Assembly: GCA_040218145.1 (NCBI GenBank)
Contig: JAVJQK010000032.1
Location: 1-35,568, forward strand
Length of the DNA: 35,568 nt
DNA from: Sandaracinaceae bacterium
GTDB taxonomy: Bacteria; Myxococcota_A; Polyangia; Polyangiales; Sandaracinaceae
Reading direction: 5' to 3'
In this document: one piece after another, positions 26,016-34,190 of the stretch
Position numbering within the stretch: position 1 is the stretch's first letter
Layout of the letters: each line of letters opens with the position of its first letter
Notes under the pieces: generated by a model
What the model was told of the DNA's origin: nothing
Database searches by the model: none
What the model saw: the letters and a program-made list of their open reading frames with translations, nothing else
Made by a program: the position numbers and the translations under genes

Positions 26016-26930
26016 ATGTCTCTCGGAATCGACCTACAGGGTAAGCGCGCGTTCGTGGCCGGCGTGGCCGACGACGGAGGGTTCGGGTTCGCGATCGCCA
26101 AGGCGCTCGCCGAGGCGGGCGCCAGCGTCTGCGTCGGGACCTGGCCGCCGGCGATGAACATCTTCGAGACGCTGATCCGGCGCGGCAAGATGGACGCGTC
26201 CCTCACGCTCTCGAGCGGCGAGAAGATGGCGTTCGAGAAGGTGCTGCCGCTCGACGCGGAGTACGACACGCTCGACGCCGTGCCCGCCGAGGTGCGGGAG
26301 AGCCGCCGCTACCGGGATCGAGGCGACTTCACCATCGCCGGCGCCGCGGCCGCGCTCGAGGAGGCCTTCGGGCCGGGGTGCCTCGACATCGTCGTGCACA
26401 GCCTCGCCAACGGACCCGAGGTGAAGAACCCGCTGCTCGAGACGAGCCGCCACGGCTACCTCGCGGCCATGAGCGCGAGCGCCTACTCCTTCATCTCCAC
26501 CGTCAATCACTTCGGCCCGCTGATGCGGGACGGCGGCAACTTCCTCTGCCTCAGCTACCTCGCGGCCCAGCGCGTCGTGCCCGGCTACGGCGGCGGCATG
26601 AGCTCCGCGAAGGCGGCGCTCGAGTCCGACACCCGCGTCCTCGCGTACGAGGCGGGCCGCAAGTGGGGCCACCGCGTCAACGCCATCAGCGCCGGGCCCT
26701 ACGCGTCGCGCGCCGCGAGCGCGATCGGCCTCATCCAGAAGATGATCGCGCACTACGAGGTCAACGCCGCGCGCCCGCGCCCGCTCGCCGCGGAGGAGGT
26801 CGGCCACGCGGCCGCGTTCCTGTGCAGCCCGCTCGCCAACGGCATCACCGGCACCGTCCTGCACGTCGACCACGGCTACCACGCGATGGCCGTGCCCGCG
26901 ACGCTGCTCGATTCAGACGAGACGGAATAG
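26016..26930 (+). CDS. fabI: Enoyl-[acyl-carrier-protein] reductase, plant/chlamydia type
   Basis: FabI reduces the trans-2-enoyl-ACP double bond in the last step of each fatty-acid elongation cycle, using NADH. At 304 aa it is longer than the roughly 262-aa E. coli form. It has the insert after the cofactor region (about residues 58-105, with KMDASLTLSSGEKMAFEK) and the catalytic block GYGGGMSSAKAALESDTRV with Tyr and Lys, as in plant plastid and Chlamydia enzymes. RVNAISAGPYASRAASAIG is the family substrate-loop region, and GVADDGGFGFAIA is the dinucleotide site. ATG 26016 lacks a strong ribosome site. The closest similarity by eye is to the plant-type class, which is also found in several bacterial phyla. 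Confidence 0.93.
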   Translation: MSLGIDLQGKRAFVAGVADDGGFGFAIAKALAEAGASVCVGTWPPAMNIFETLIRRGKMDASLTLSSGEKMAFEKVLPLDAEYDTLDAVPAEVRESRRYRDRGDFTIAGAAAALEEAFGPGCLDIVVHSLANGPEVKNPLLETSRHGYLAAMSASAYSFISTVNHFGPLMRDGGNFLCLSYLAAQRVVPGYGGGMSSAKAALESDTRVLAYEAGRKWGHRVNAISAGPYASRAASAIGLIQKMIAHYEVNAARPRPLAAEEVGHAAAFLCSPLANGITGTVLHVDHGYHAMAVPATLLDSDETE

Positions 26931-27173
26931 AGATCGGGAGGGGGCTCGAGAGAGTGGGGGCTCAGCCGAGGTCGGGGAACTGCATCGATTCCGTCTCCTT
27001 CCGGAGCGCCCTCGCGCAAGGAGCGGACCAACCCGGAATCGCAGCCCGCGTTCTCCGATGGGGAGACGTTGTTTTCCGCGTGTCCCCGGCCGCGTCGCCC
27101 GTCGGCTTCGATGCCAGCGGAGCTTTCGGCTCTCAGCCATCCGCCTGGGCCTGAAAACCCGCAGATTTCGAGC

Positions 27174-27752
27174 TCATGGGCCCGCCTGGGGCCAGGCGGG
27201 GTCATCCGACCCCTGCGTGGGAAGGTCTTCCTTCTCGACTGGCGGGAGCCAGATCTCTCGCTGGGTGACCGCCTCGAAGCGCTCCGAGATCGAGATCGTC
27301 TGGTCGTGCAGCTGTCGGAGGTCGTCGCGATGCGGGGCGAGGCGGAGGGCTCGGCGCAGGTAGTAGCCCGCCTCGCTCGGCTGGCCGAGATCGCGGTAGC
27401 AGGCGGCGAGCTCCTCGTAGAGCGCCAGCGTGCGCGCGGGATCTTCGAGGGTGTGGTGCAGCGCGGCCCGGAAGGTGGCCGCCGCGCGCCTCGGTCGCTG
27501 GAGGCGCCGCTCGATCCGACCCCGATGATCGAGCGCGCGGGCGGCGTGACTCGGCGCGCGCGCCGCCGCGGTGAGGCGCGCCGCGGCGTCCTCCAGGGCG
27601 CCCTGAGCCTCGAGCGCGCGCGCCTCGGCGAGAAGCTGCTCGGCGCGGAGCGGGCGCATCGGCGGCGGCGGAGGAGGGCGCGACGACTGGCGGCGGAGGC
27701 GCTCCGCTTCGGCGAGCAGCGCCCCTCTCGGTTGGTGAGGTCCGATCTCCAT
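27174..27752 (-). CDS. TPR-like hypothetical protein
   Basis: 192 aa, no signal peptide. The middle part, about residues 38-150, has the helix-turn-helix spacing and small-residue pattern of tetratricopeptide-like repeats (RAEQLLAEARALEAQGALED, ALYEELAACYRDLGQPSEAG). The latter, with Y..LG....A, is the best repeat. The front holds a proline run (RPPPPPPMRP). Such proteins are scaffolds for partner proteins; the partner is not evident. Upstream lies a short gap and then the gene tails at 27850-28230. A 9-bp palindrome at 27181-27200 overlaps its last codons. Confidence 0.65.
   Translation of the reverse strand: MEIGPHQPRGALLAEAERLRRQSSRPPPPPPMRPLRAEQLLAEARALEAQGALEDAAARLTAAARAPSHAARALDHRGRIERRLQRPRRAAATFRAALHHTLEDPARTLALYEELAACYRDLGQPSEAGYYLRRALRLAPHRDDLRQLHDQTISISERFEAVTQREIWLPPVEKEDLPTQGSDDPAWPQAGP
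27181..27200. other. Palindrome at the 3' end of the TPR-like gene
   Basis: CCCGCCTGG, GG, CCAGGCGGG is a perfect 9-bp inverted repeat covering codons just before the stop. On the minus strand a TTTT follows only about 20 nt beyond, so it is a poor intrinsic terminator. It might still be an RNA 3'-end hairpin, or a consequence of the codons used. Confidence 0.3.
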
Positions 27753-27849
27753 ACCCCGGGAAATGCATCTCGCATGCCGTGCGTTTTGGACGGCCCCGCA
27801 GGGGGGGGCTGGCCATTCGGCTGGGGTCGGCTGACCGGATCTCGACGCG

Positions 27850-27990
27850 TCAGGGGCAGGGCGGCGTGCCTGGCTCGACCGGGACCAGCCCGCCCAGGCG
27901 AGCGCGCTCGCCCGTGAACCCCACCGCCGCGCTGAGCGCGTCGCAGGTCAGGTCCATCCCATCCGTGTCCGGATCGGCGCGATCGGCCTC
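27850..27990 (-). pseudogene. 3' remnant of a secreted-protein gene
   Basis: The minus-strand frame ends here with DPDTDGMDLTCDALSAAVG and then FTGERARL, finishing in PGTPPCP and a stop at 27850. The DxDxDG stretch and the phrase TCDALSAAVGFTG look like the C-terminal part of a myxobacterial surface or lipoprotein. To the right of about 27990 the frame stays open but its translation is the shadow of the plus-strand regulator tail and has no family character. There is no plausible start, signal peptide or ribosome site, so I read it as a gene tail that has lost its body. Confidence 0.45.
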
Positions 27991-28230
27991 GGAGACGGCG
28001 ACACGATCCGGCTTGAGGATCTGCCGCCGCGAATGGTCCCCGCCGAGCTGCGCGAGCGCGAGAGCGCAGGCGACGCGCGGTCCTTCGAGGAGGCGAAGAG
28101 GGCCTGGGTCGACGCGTTCGCCACCGACTACCTCCGGCGCTTGCTCGCGCGACACGATGACGCCGTCGCCGCCGCCGCAAGAGAGGCCGACCTCCACCCC
28201 GAGTACCTGCGGCAGCTGCTGATGCAGTAG
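27991..28230 (+). pseudogene. 3' remnant of an NtrC-type regulator (Fis HTH end)
   Basis: From 27991 the plus-strand frame reads GDGDTIRLEDLPPRMVPAEL, the standard end of the sigma-54 AAA+ domain (the LEDLP signature). It continues with SFEEAKRAWVDAFATDYL, LLARHDDAVAAAAREADL and HPEYLRQLLMQ, a Fis-type helix-turn-helix, and stops at 28228. Everything before it (AAA+ core with GAFTGA, Walker motifs, sensor domain) is missing. ATG 28033 would give a 65-aa free HTH protein but has no ribosome site; I consider it a remnant, with a small gene as the alternative. Normally about 450 residues would precede it. Confidence 0.6.
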
Positions 28231-28245
28231 GGGCTCGGCCCCTAC
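28227..28245. terminator. Hairpin between convergent gene ends
   Basis: GTAGGGGC (28227-28234), loop TCG, GCCCCTAC (28238-28245): a perfect 8-bp stem that includes the TAG stop of the regulator tail. It lies 16 nt before the VWA gene stop on the other strand. No T-run follows on either side. It may serve both transcripts and supports the idea that the Fis-domain frame ends at its original 3' end. Confidence 0.5.
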
Positions 28246-28261
28246 GCCGACTGACGCGCCG

Positions 28262-29350
28262 TCAGAACAAGACGGTCTCGCACCCGAGCGCGATGTCCAC
28301 GCGCCCCGAAGCATCCCCCGTCAGCGTCGTGCATGTCGCGGGGCAAACGACGATGTCGTCATCCTCGTAGTACCAGCCCTGGCCGACGCAGCCGCTGAAG
28401 CCGCCCACGAAGGGGACCACCTGCTGGCCACCCCCGCCCGAAGGGGTGTACACGACGTTGACCTTCATGCGGTCCAGCGACATGCCGTCCGGCGGGGGCG
28501 GCACGACGAAGCGGCACGGGAGCGGGGTCGCGACGGCGATGGCGGAGGTCAGGCTCGAGAAGAGCGCCGACCAGTCCTCGGTGCAGATGCTGAAGCGCTG
28601 GCCCCCCGTGGCCATGGAGAGCGACCAGTACTCGTCTCCGTTGTCCGCCGCGTCGCCGTTGGGGCCCGTGCACCCGTCCTGACGCGCGATGCAGAAGCCG
28701 GGCGGCACGCAGTGATCCGAGCCGGGCGGCGAGGCGATGCTGTGGAAGGTGAAGGAGTGGCCGAGCAGCGCGCCCATCTGCGTCTGGAAGTCCATCCAGC
28801 CCATGCGCTCGGACTCGTCATCCGTCACGACGACGAAGTGGGTCGCGGCCGACGGACGCAAGAACTCGCGGTAGCTGTCGAAGCGGTTCACCAGCGCGAT
28901 GAGTCCGTCGTTCGATTGCACGTTCTCTTCCACGTACAGGAAACGTGAGGCGTCGCTGCCCAGCGGCGGCGGGACGCGCACGAACTCCATCGCCGACACC
29001 ATCACGACGTGGTAGTCGATGCCGCTCGCGCCGATCGCGCCCGCGAAGTTGTTGATGTTCTCCTGCACGATGTCGGCCTCGCCGCGCATGCTGCCCGACC
29101 GATCGACGACCCAGACGATGTCGACCGGCTGCAGGAGGGTCTCGGCCATGGTGGTCTGCGCGGCGCACTCCTCGAACGACGGAGGGCCGGCGTCGGTCGG
29201 GCCGCTCGGCATGACTCCCGAGTCCTGCGACGCCGCGGGGCCCGCGTCGTCCACGGGGGCCGGCCGGGCGCCGGAGTCACGCCGAGACGCGGGCGCGTCG
29301 GGCGCGCAGGCGAAGATCAAGACGGCGGGGATGAGCACGAGGTGGCGCAT
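28262..29350 (-). CDS. VWA-domain lipoprotein
   Basis: ATG 29348-29350, preceded by AGGAG, gives 362 aa. The signal ends VLIFAC, a lipobox; the mature part starts with an Asp/Ala/Pro-rich linker (DSGARPAPVDDAGPAASQDS). A von Willebrand A fold follows: PVDIVWVVDRSGSM carries the complete MIDAS DxSxS near residue 85, and THFVVVTDDESERM a later fold strand. The second half has paired cysteines (CVPPGFC, VCPATCTT) typical of secreted proteins and no further family. Such metal-dependent adhesion domains bind protein ligands at the cell surface. Lipoproteins of this type are frequent in Myxococcota. No operon partner is seen. Confidence 0.85.
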   Translation of the reverse strand: MRHLVLIPAVLIFACAPDAPASRRDSGARPAPVDDAGPAASQDSGVMPSGPTDAGPPSFEECAAQTTMAETLLQPVDIVWVVDRSGSMRGEADIVQENINNFAGAIGASGIDYHVVMVSAMEFVRVPPPLGSDASRFLYVEENVQSNDGLIALVNRFDSYREFLRPSAATHFVVVTDDESERMGWMDFQTQMGALLGHSFTFHSIASPPGSDHCVPPGFCIARQDGCTGPNGDAADNGDEYWSLSMATGGQRFSICTEDWSALFSSLTSAIAVATPLPCRFVVPPPPDGMSLDRMKVNVVYTPSGGGGQQVVPFVGGFSGCVGQGWYYEDDDIVVCPATCTTLTGDASGRVDIALGCETVLF

Positions 29351-29519
29351 GAGAGGCTCCTGGTCGCGGCCGCCTCCCTGCAACGGGCGGACCGTACGCG
29401 ACCCGGGCAGCCTGGGCCGAGATCCGCGCGCAGGTGAACCTTTCATCCGCCTTTCGCACGCGAGGTGGGGTCTTCGGGGTGGGGCCAGCGGACCCTCTCG
29501 CGGAGGCCAGGCCCCAGCG

Positions 29520-31256
29520 TCAGCTGGCCGGGAAGACGAGGAACACGACGTACTGCCCCCACGCGGCGCCCGGCGCGCGCGTGTACCCGACCGCGACCCC
29601 GAGCGCGAGGTCACGGCGCGCCATGATCACCTCCGGGAGGTCGCCGAGATCCAGGTCGACGGTCTCCAGCATCACGCCCTGCAAGCTGCGCCGCTGGGCC
29701 TGGCTCTCGCCATTGAGCGCGCGCTGGAAGGCGGCGTTCGCGTGCGACCGCCCGGCGGAGACGGTCCGCACCTCCGCCCACACGCGCTCGAGCCCGCCGA
29801 CCCGCCGCGGCGGGGGCAAGCCCGCGGCGACGCGCGCGTCGGTGACCCGGTCGAAGAAGCGGCTCGCCGCGGCGTCGAAGTCGCTGTCCTCGAAGAACGC
29901 GTAGGTGGAGACGACGAGGCCGAGCGCCTCGGGATCGGCGACCGGGGTCGCGCCCACGGCGACCTGTCGCACGTCGTCCCGCAGCAAGACGTAGCGCGAC
30001 CCGGGCTGCTCGAGCGCGTCGCTCAGCCACCAGGCGACGTCCCGATTGCCGACCACGGTGTGGCCCACGATGTCCGCCCAGCGGATGGTCCCCCCGCGCA
30101 CGTCCCAGCCCGCCATCAAGCCGAGGGCGAGCGTGTCCTGCGAGTCCTGCTCGTCCTGGAGGAGCGCGCCGAGGAGGTGCGGGGCCACCACCTGCTGGGT
30201 GCGCGTCTGTTCGGCGGCCAGCTCCACCGGAGCGAGCCCCGCCGCCGCGCGCACGGCGTTCAGCCGCTCCACGAAGGTGGCCGCGGCGGAGTCGGGCGCG
30301 GTGATCGGCGACGGCTCGCCCACCGGGGTCGGCGCGTACGGCGGGACGGGGGTGTCCGAGGCGCGCCGGAGCAGCGCCGTCCCGACGTGTCGGGTCAGCA
30401 CGCGCCCGACGCTGAAGGTCGCGAGGTGGGCGATCGCGGTGTCGTCGCCCTCCGCGAGCGGGCACCGCAGCTCGAAGGCGGGCAGCGCGAGGGTGGGGTT
30501 GACCCGGCACCGCGCCACGCCGTGCTCGCCTTGGTTCACGAGCGCCAGCAGACCGTCGGCGCGCGCGACGAGCTGACCGCGCACGATCACGTCTCCGGCC
30601 GCGTCCGGCGGCGCGGGCGGCTCGAGCCGCACCGACGGCTCCGCCACGACGACCATCAGCGAGACGTTGGCGCCCTCGCGCGCGAACCCCAGCCCGACCT
30701 GGGCGCCGTCGATCAGCACGGGCGCGAGCGCGTCTCGCAGCGAGTCGCCGGCTTCCCGGACGAGCATCTCGGGCGTGGCCCGCGGATCCAGCTCGCCCCG
30801 CGATCCCGCGCGCCCCACCGAGATGGCGTTGGTCCCGCACGCCGCGAGCAGGTAGCGAGAGAGGCGCTCGGTCGGCAACGCTTCGTGCATGGCGTAGAAG
30901 CGCGCCATCTCCTGCGCGACGCAGCGCAGGCTCGCCGAGCGCGTGACCGACACACCTCGCTGCGAGGCCGCGGCGTCCAGCAGCGGCTCGAACGGCCCCT
31001 CCGGCTCGTAGGCGGGATCACCCGGCGCCGGCTCGGCCTGCATCTCCCAGCGATCGACGTGCAGCTCTCCTCGAGGCAGGAGAGGGCCCAGCGCGGGGGG
31101 AGGGCCGGCCTCGACGACCTGGGTCACGCGCGCCTGCTCCGGGAACTGCGCGACCGGACGAGAGGGGGAGCCAGCGTGGGTCTCGGCGCGCTGCGCCGCC
31201 CCGCAGGCGGTCGAGGCGAGGGCCATCAGGAGGGCGAGTCGTCGTGTCGGGGACAT
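29520..31256 (-). CDS. CAP/SCP-like lipoprotein
   Basis: About 578 aa from ATG 31254-31256; an alternative ATG at 31269-31271 adds five residues and makes a less standard signal. The N-terminus MSPTRRLALLMALASTACG is a lipoprotein signal. Two segments resemble the first helix of CAP (SCP/PR1) domains: FVERLNAVRAAAGLAPVEL near residue 325 and FFDRVTDARVAAGLPPPRR near 460. An earlier region around residue 95 (SLRCVAQEMARFYAMHEALP) has similar character. So it may hold two or three degenerate CAP repeats. The function of bacterial CAP proteins is mostly unknown. Conserved His/Glu metal residues are not clear, so the assignment is tentative. Confidence 0.55.
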   Translation of the reverse strand: MSPTRRLALLMALASTACGAAQRAETHAGSPSRPVAQFPEQARVTQVVEAGPPPALGPLLPRGELHVDRWEMQAEPAPGDPAYEPEGPFEPLLDAAASQRGVSVTRSASLRCVAQEMARFYAMHEALPTERLSRYLLAACGTNAISVGRAGSRGELDPRATPEMLVREAGDSLRDALAPVLIDGAQVGLGFAREGANVSLMVVVAEPSVRLEPPAPPDAAGDVIVRGQLVARADGLLALVNQGEHGVARCRVNPTLALPAFELRCPLAEGDDTAIAHLATFSVGRVLTRHVGTALLRRASDTPVPPYAPTPVGEPSPITAPDSAAATFVERLNAVRAAAGLAPVELAAEQTRTQQVVAPHLLGALLQDEQDSQDTLALGLMAGWDVRGGTIRWADIVGHTVVGNRDVAWWLSDALEQPGSRYVLLRDDVRQVAVGATPVADPEALGLVVSTYAFFEDSDFDAAASRFFDRVTDARVAAGLPPPRRVGGLERVWAEVRTVSAGRSHANAAFQRALNGESQAQRRSLQGVMLETVDLDLGDLPEVIMARRDLALGVAVGYTRAPGAAWGQYVVFLVFPAS

Positions 31257-31299
31257 GGCGGGCGAGACCATAGACCGGCCGCTTCGGTCGGGCGAGGTG

Positions 31300-32136
31300 C
31301 TAGAGGCCGCACCAGGCGCGGCTCTTCTCGTCCAGCTGGTCGGCCAGCGCGGCGTCCTTCGCCGGGGCGCTCGGCTCCTTCGGCGCGCAGTCGTCGTAGT
31401 AGAGCCCGCTCTGCCTGGCGGCGGTCTCGGACGCGGCGCAGTGGAGCGAGGTCTCGGCTCCCTCGTCGTTCGTCTTCATGAACAGCTTCATCAGCGGCCG
31501 CACGGGCCACGGCACGTTGCGCCAGACATCGGACGCGATCACGCCGGGGTGCAGAGAGTACGTCGTCACCCCGGTGCCCTCGAGCGCTCGCGCGAGCGAC
31601 TTCGCGTGGAGCACGTTGCAGAGCTTGGAGACGGAGTACTCGGGCAGCCCGGTGGTCGTCTTCGTCTTCTCTCGAAGCGCGGCCCAGTCGATGTCTTTTG
31701 CGCGGTAGTGCGCCTGGCTGGCGACGTTCACGATCCGCGCAGGAGGGGTCTCTTTCAGCCGCTCCAGGAGCAGCTCGGTCAGGAGGAAGTGCCCCAGGTG
31801 GTTCACGCCGAAGGTCAGCTCGAAGCCGTCGTCCGTCACGCCCGGCTTGCCGGCCAGGCCCGCGTTGTTGATCAGGACGTGCAAAGGCGCGCCCGTGTCC
31901 AGGAACGCCTTGGCGCAGTCGCGGACGGAGTCGAGGCTCGCGAGGTCGAGCGGGAGGAAATGTGCCGACGCGCCGCACGCGCTCACTTCGTCCATCACGG
32001 GCTTCGCGCGCGCCTCCGATCGGCAGGCGAGGTAGAGCGTCGCCCCCCGCTCGGCCAGCGAGAGCGCGGTCGACCGACCGATGCCGGTGTTCGCGCCCGT
32101 GATCAGGAACACGCGCCCTTCGAGATCTCGCTTCAA
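31300..32136 (-). CDS. Short-chain dehydrogenase/reductase (retinol-dehydrogenase-like)
   Basis: A TTG at 32134-32136 with GGAGG 4 nt upstream gives 278 aa and starts right before the first beta strand (LKRDLEGRVFLITGANTGIG). The ATG at 32262 lies inside the preceding kinase gene and would add 42 low-complexity residues, so it is rejected. Classical SDR motifs are cofactor loop TGANTGIG, INNAG, catalytic YSVSK (Tyr and Lys) and a Ser in NVASQAHY. RSE after the second strand suggests NADP preference. The similarity to retinol dehydrogenase/oxidoreductases is to the large SDR group with PG(V)xxS near LHPGVIASDV; the substrate is unknown. It starts 25 nt after the hybrid kinase stop and is probably co-transcribed with it. 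Confidence 0.85.
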   Translation of the reverse strand: MKRDLEGRVFLITGANTGIGRSTALSLAERGATLYLACRSEARAKPVMDEVSACGASAHFLPLDLASLDSVRDCAKAFLDTGAPLHVLINNAGLAGKPGVTDDGFELTFGVNHLGHFLLTELLLERLKETPPARIVNVASQAHYRAKDIDWAALREKTKTTTGLPEYSVSKLCNVLHAKSLARALEGTGVTTYSLHPGVIASDVWRNVPWPVRPLMKLFMKTNDEGAETSLHCAASETAARQSGLYYDDCAPKEPSAPAKDAALADQLDEKSRAWCGL

Positions 32137-32161
32137 AGCCCCTCCAGCGTCGGAGAGCCCT

Positions 32162-34114
32162 CTACGGCCGCGTCTCCGCCGTGGCAAGAGGAATGAGCTC
32201 TCCGAGCGCGTGCTCGAGCGAGCGGAGGGTGTAGGGCTTGGCGAGGAAGGCGACGTTCGCACCCAGCTCGTCCATCGACTCGGGCGGCAGGTACCCGCTG
32301 CTCAGGAGGACCGGCAGGGTGGGGCGCACCTCGAGCATGCGCTGGAGGATCTGGATTCCGCTGAGCTCCGGCATGGTCAGGTCGAGCAGGACCGCGTCCC
32401 ACTCGGCGGGCGCCTCCACGAAGCGCTCGAGGGCCTCGATCGGGCCGCCCGTCTCGACGACGTCGAAGCCGAGATACATCAAGCAGCGCCGCGCGACCGA
32501 CCGGACCGCCGCCTCGTCGTCCACGACCAGGATCCGCCGCCCGACGCCATCCACGCGCTGACCCGTGGGCTCGGCCTGGACGCGCTGAGGTTCGTGGGGC
32601 GCGACGGGCAGGAGCAGCGAGAAGCACGTCCCGCCCTCCGGACGGGGCTCGACGCCGATGGCGCCGGAGTGCCCTTTGACGATGCCGAGCACCGACGCGA
32701 GGCCGAGCCCACGGCCCATGCGCTTGGTCGAATAGAAGGGGTCGAAGACGCGGTCGAGCAGCTCGGCGCTCATGCCGCAGCCGTCGTCCTCGACGTCGAT
32801 CCGCACCCACGGCCCCTCGACTTCGGGCGAACGGTAGTCGTAGCGGGACTCGAACCCGGCTCCGTCGTCGACGCCTGCCCGCACGAGCACCGTCCCCGCG
32901 CCGTCGCCGATCGCCTCGGCGCCGTTGAGCACGAGGTTCACCAGCACCTGGCGCAGCTGCCCGCCGTCGGCCCACGCCGGAGGCAGCTCGGCCGCGAGCT
33001 CCGTCCGCAGTCGAACCTTCTTCGAGATCGAGGCCGTCACCAGGGTCGACAGCTCCTCGAGCACCCTCGGCAGCGCGATCGCCTCCATCTCCCGACGCGA
33101 GTGCCCCGAGTAGTCCAGCATGCCCTTGGCCAGCTCGGCCGCGCGATCGGCCGCGCCTTCGATCTCACGGGCCACTTTCGTCAATGAGGCGTCCTCTGCG
33201 CAGAGTCGCCGGAGGAGCGAGGCGTTGGCCAGGATGGCGACGAGGATGTTGTTGAAGTCGTGCGCGATCGCGCCCGCCATCAGCCCGAGGCTCTCGAGCT
33301 TCTGCGCGTGCAGCATCTGCCGCTCGAGCTCTTCGGCCGCGACCGCGCCTCGGCGGTCACGCATGATCGTGGAGAAGTAGTCGACGCCTCCTTCGTCGTC
33401 GTAGTGCGCAAGGAGCGTCTGATCGACCGGGATCTCGCTCCCGTCGGCGTGCAACACCACGGACTCGCCTCGCCACAAGCCCTTCTTCGCGACGCCAGGC
33501 AAGATCTCGTGCATGATACGGAGGGCGACGGCCGGCGGGTGGTAGTCGGCGATCGACACGCGAGACAGGTCGTCCTCGACGCCGTACCCGATGAGCCGTC
33601 GGCCGGCGGGGTTGATGTAGAGGGTGCGACCCTCCGCGTCGGCCATGCCGATCAGGTCCGGCGTGACCTCGGCGATCTCCCGGAGCCGGTTCCGCTCGCG
33701 CTCGGCCGACTTCAGCTCCCGCAGGTCCCAGATGGCCCCCCGCACCATCGGCCGCGCGCCGGGCACGAGGGCCAGCTGGACGCGGCAGGGGATCGGGGCC
33801 CCTTCCCGCGTGACGTGCATCCACTCGAAGCTGGGCAGCTCTCCCCGCATCGCCGCTTGCACGTGCGTCATGGCCGCCGCGTCGCTCGGGGCGCCGTCCG
33901 GCTGCGCCGGCGGGCTGACCTCCCACGGGCTCAGGGCCAGCAGCTCCTCGCGGGAGCGGCCGAACAGCTCGCACGCCGCGTGGTTCACCTCCGTGAAGTG
34001 ACCGCTGTCGATCTCGAAGGTGACGATCGCCTCCGGCGCGTGCTCGACCATGGCCTCGTACCGCGCCCGCAGCGCCTCCAGCTCACGCCGCGCCTCGCTG
34101 TCGTCCGTGGTCAC
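32162..34114 (-). CDS. PAS-PAS hybrid histidine kinase with receiver
   Basis: A GTG at 34112-34114 with GAGGGG upstream gives 650 aa; an ATG 19 codons earlier has no ribosome site. Two PAS domains (about residues 18-130 and 140-250) contain YEAMVEHAPEAIVTFEI and TPDLIGMADAEGRTLYINPA. The H-box GLMAGAIAHDFNNILVAI carries His285; the HATPase follows with N-box VNLVLNGAEA, G1 DDGCGM and the FDPFYSTK and GRGLGLASV loops. A C-terminal receiver has VVDDEAA, Asp578 in LLDLTMPELSG and Lys626. No transmembrane segment, so it senses an internal signal. The final output protein is not adjacent; the SDR gene follows after 25 nt. Confidence 0.9.
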   Translation of the reverse strand: MTTDDSEARRELEALRARYEAMVEHAPEAIVTFEIDSGHFTEVNHAACELFGRSREELLALSPWEVSPPAQPDGAPSDAAAMTHVQAAMRGELPSFEWMHVTREGAPIPCRVQLALVPGARPMVRGAIWDLRELKSAERERNRLREIAEVTPDLIGMADAEGRTLYINPAGRRLIGYGVEDDLSRVSIADYHPPAVALRIMHEILPGVAKKGLWRGESVVLHADGSEIPVDQTLLAHYDDEGGVDYFSTIMRDRRGAVAAEELERQMLHAQKLESLGLMAGAIAHDFNNILVAILANASLLRRLCAEDASLTKVAREIEGAADRAAELAKGMLDYSGHSRREMEAIALPRVLEELSTLVTASISKKVRLRTELAAELPPAWADGGQLRQVLVNLVLNGAEAIGDGAGTVLVRAGVDDGAGFESRYDYRSPEVEGPWVRIDVEDDGCGMSAELLDRVFDPFYSTKRMGRGLGLASVLGIVKGHSGAIGVEPRPEGGTCFSLLLPVAPHEPQRVQAEPTGQRVDGVGRRILVVDDEAAVRSVARRCLMYLGFDVVETGGPIEALERFVEAPAEWDAVLLDLTMPELSGIQILQRMLEVRPTLPVLLSSGYLPPESMDELGANVAFLAKPYTLRSLEHALGELIPLATAETRP

Positions 34115-34190
34115 GTGTCCCCTCAGAGTACTCCCCACCGCCGCCGCGGCACAGCCGCCGAATGCGGTCATGGGCCTTCCGGTTCGCGCC

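Noticed and set aside
27850-28314. Full-length minus-strand protein of 154 aa.
   Set aside because: Only the last 45 or so residues look like protein; the rest is opposite the well-supported Fis-domain tail and lacks a signal peptide or ribosome site.
29019-31481. 820-codon plus-strand frame across the VWA and CAP-like genes.
   Set aside because: It is antisense to two lipoprotein genes with signal peptides and has no domain motif; it is a GC-codon shadow.
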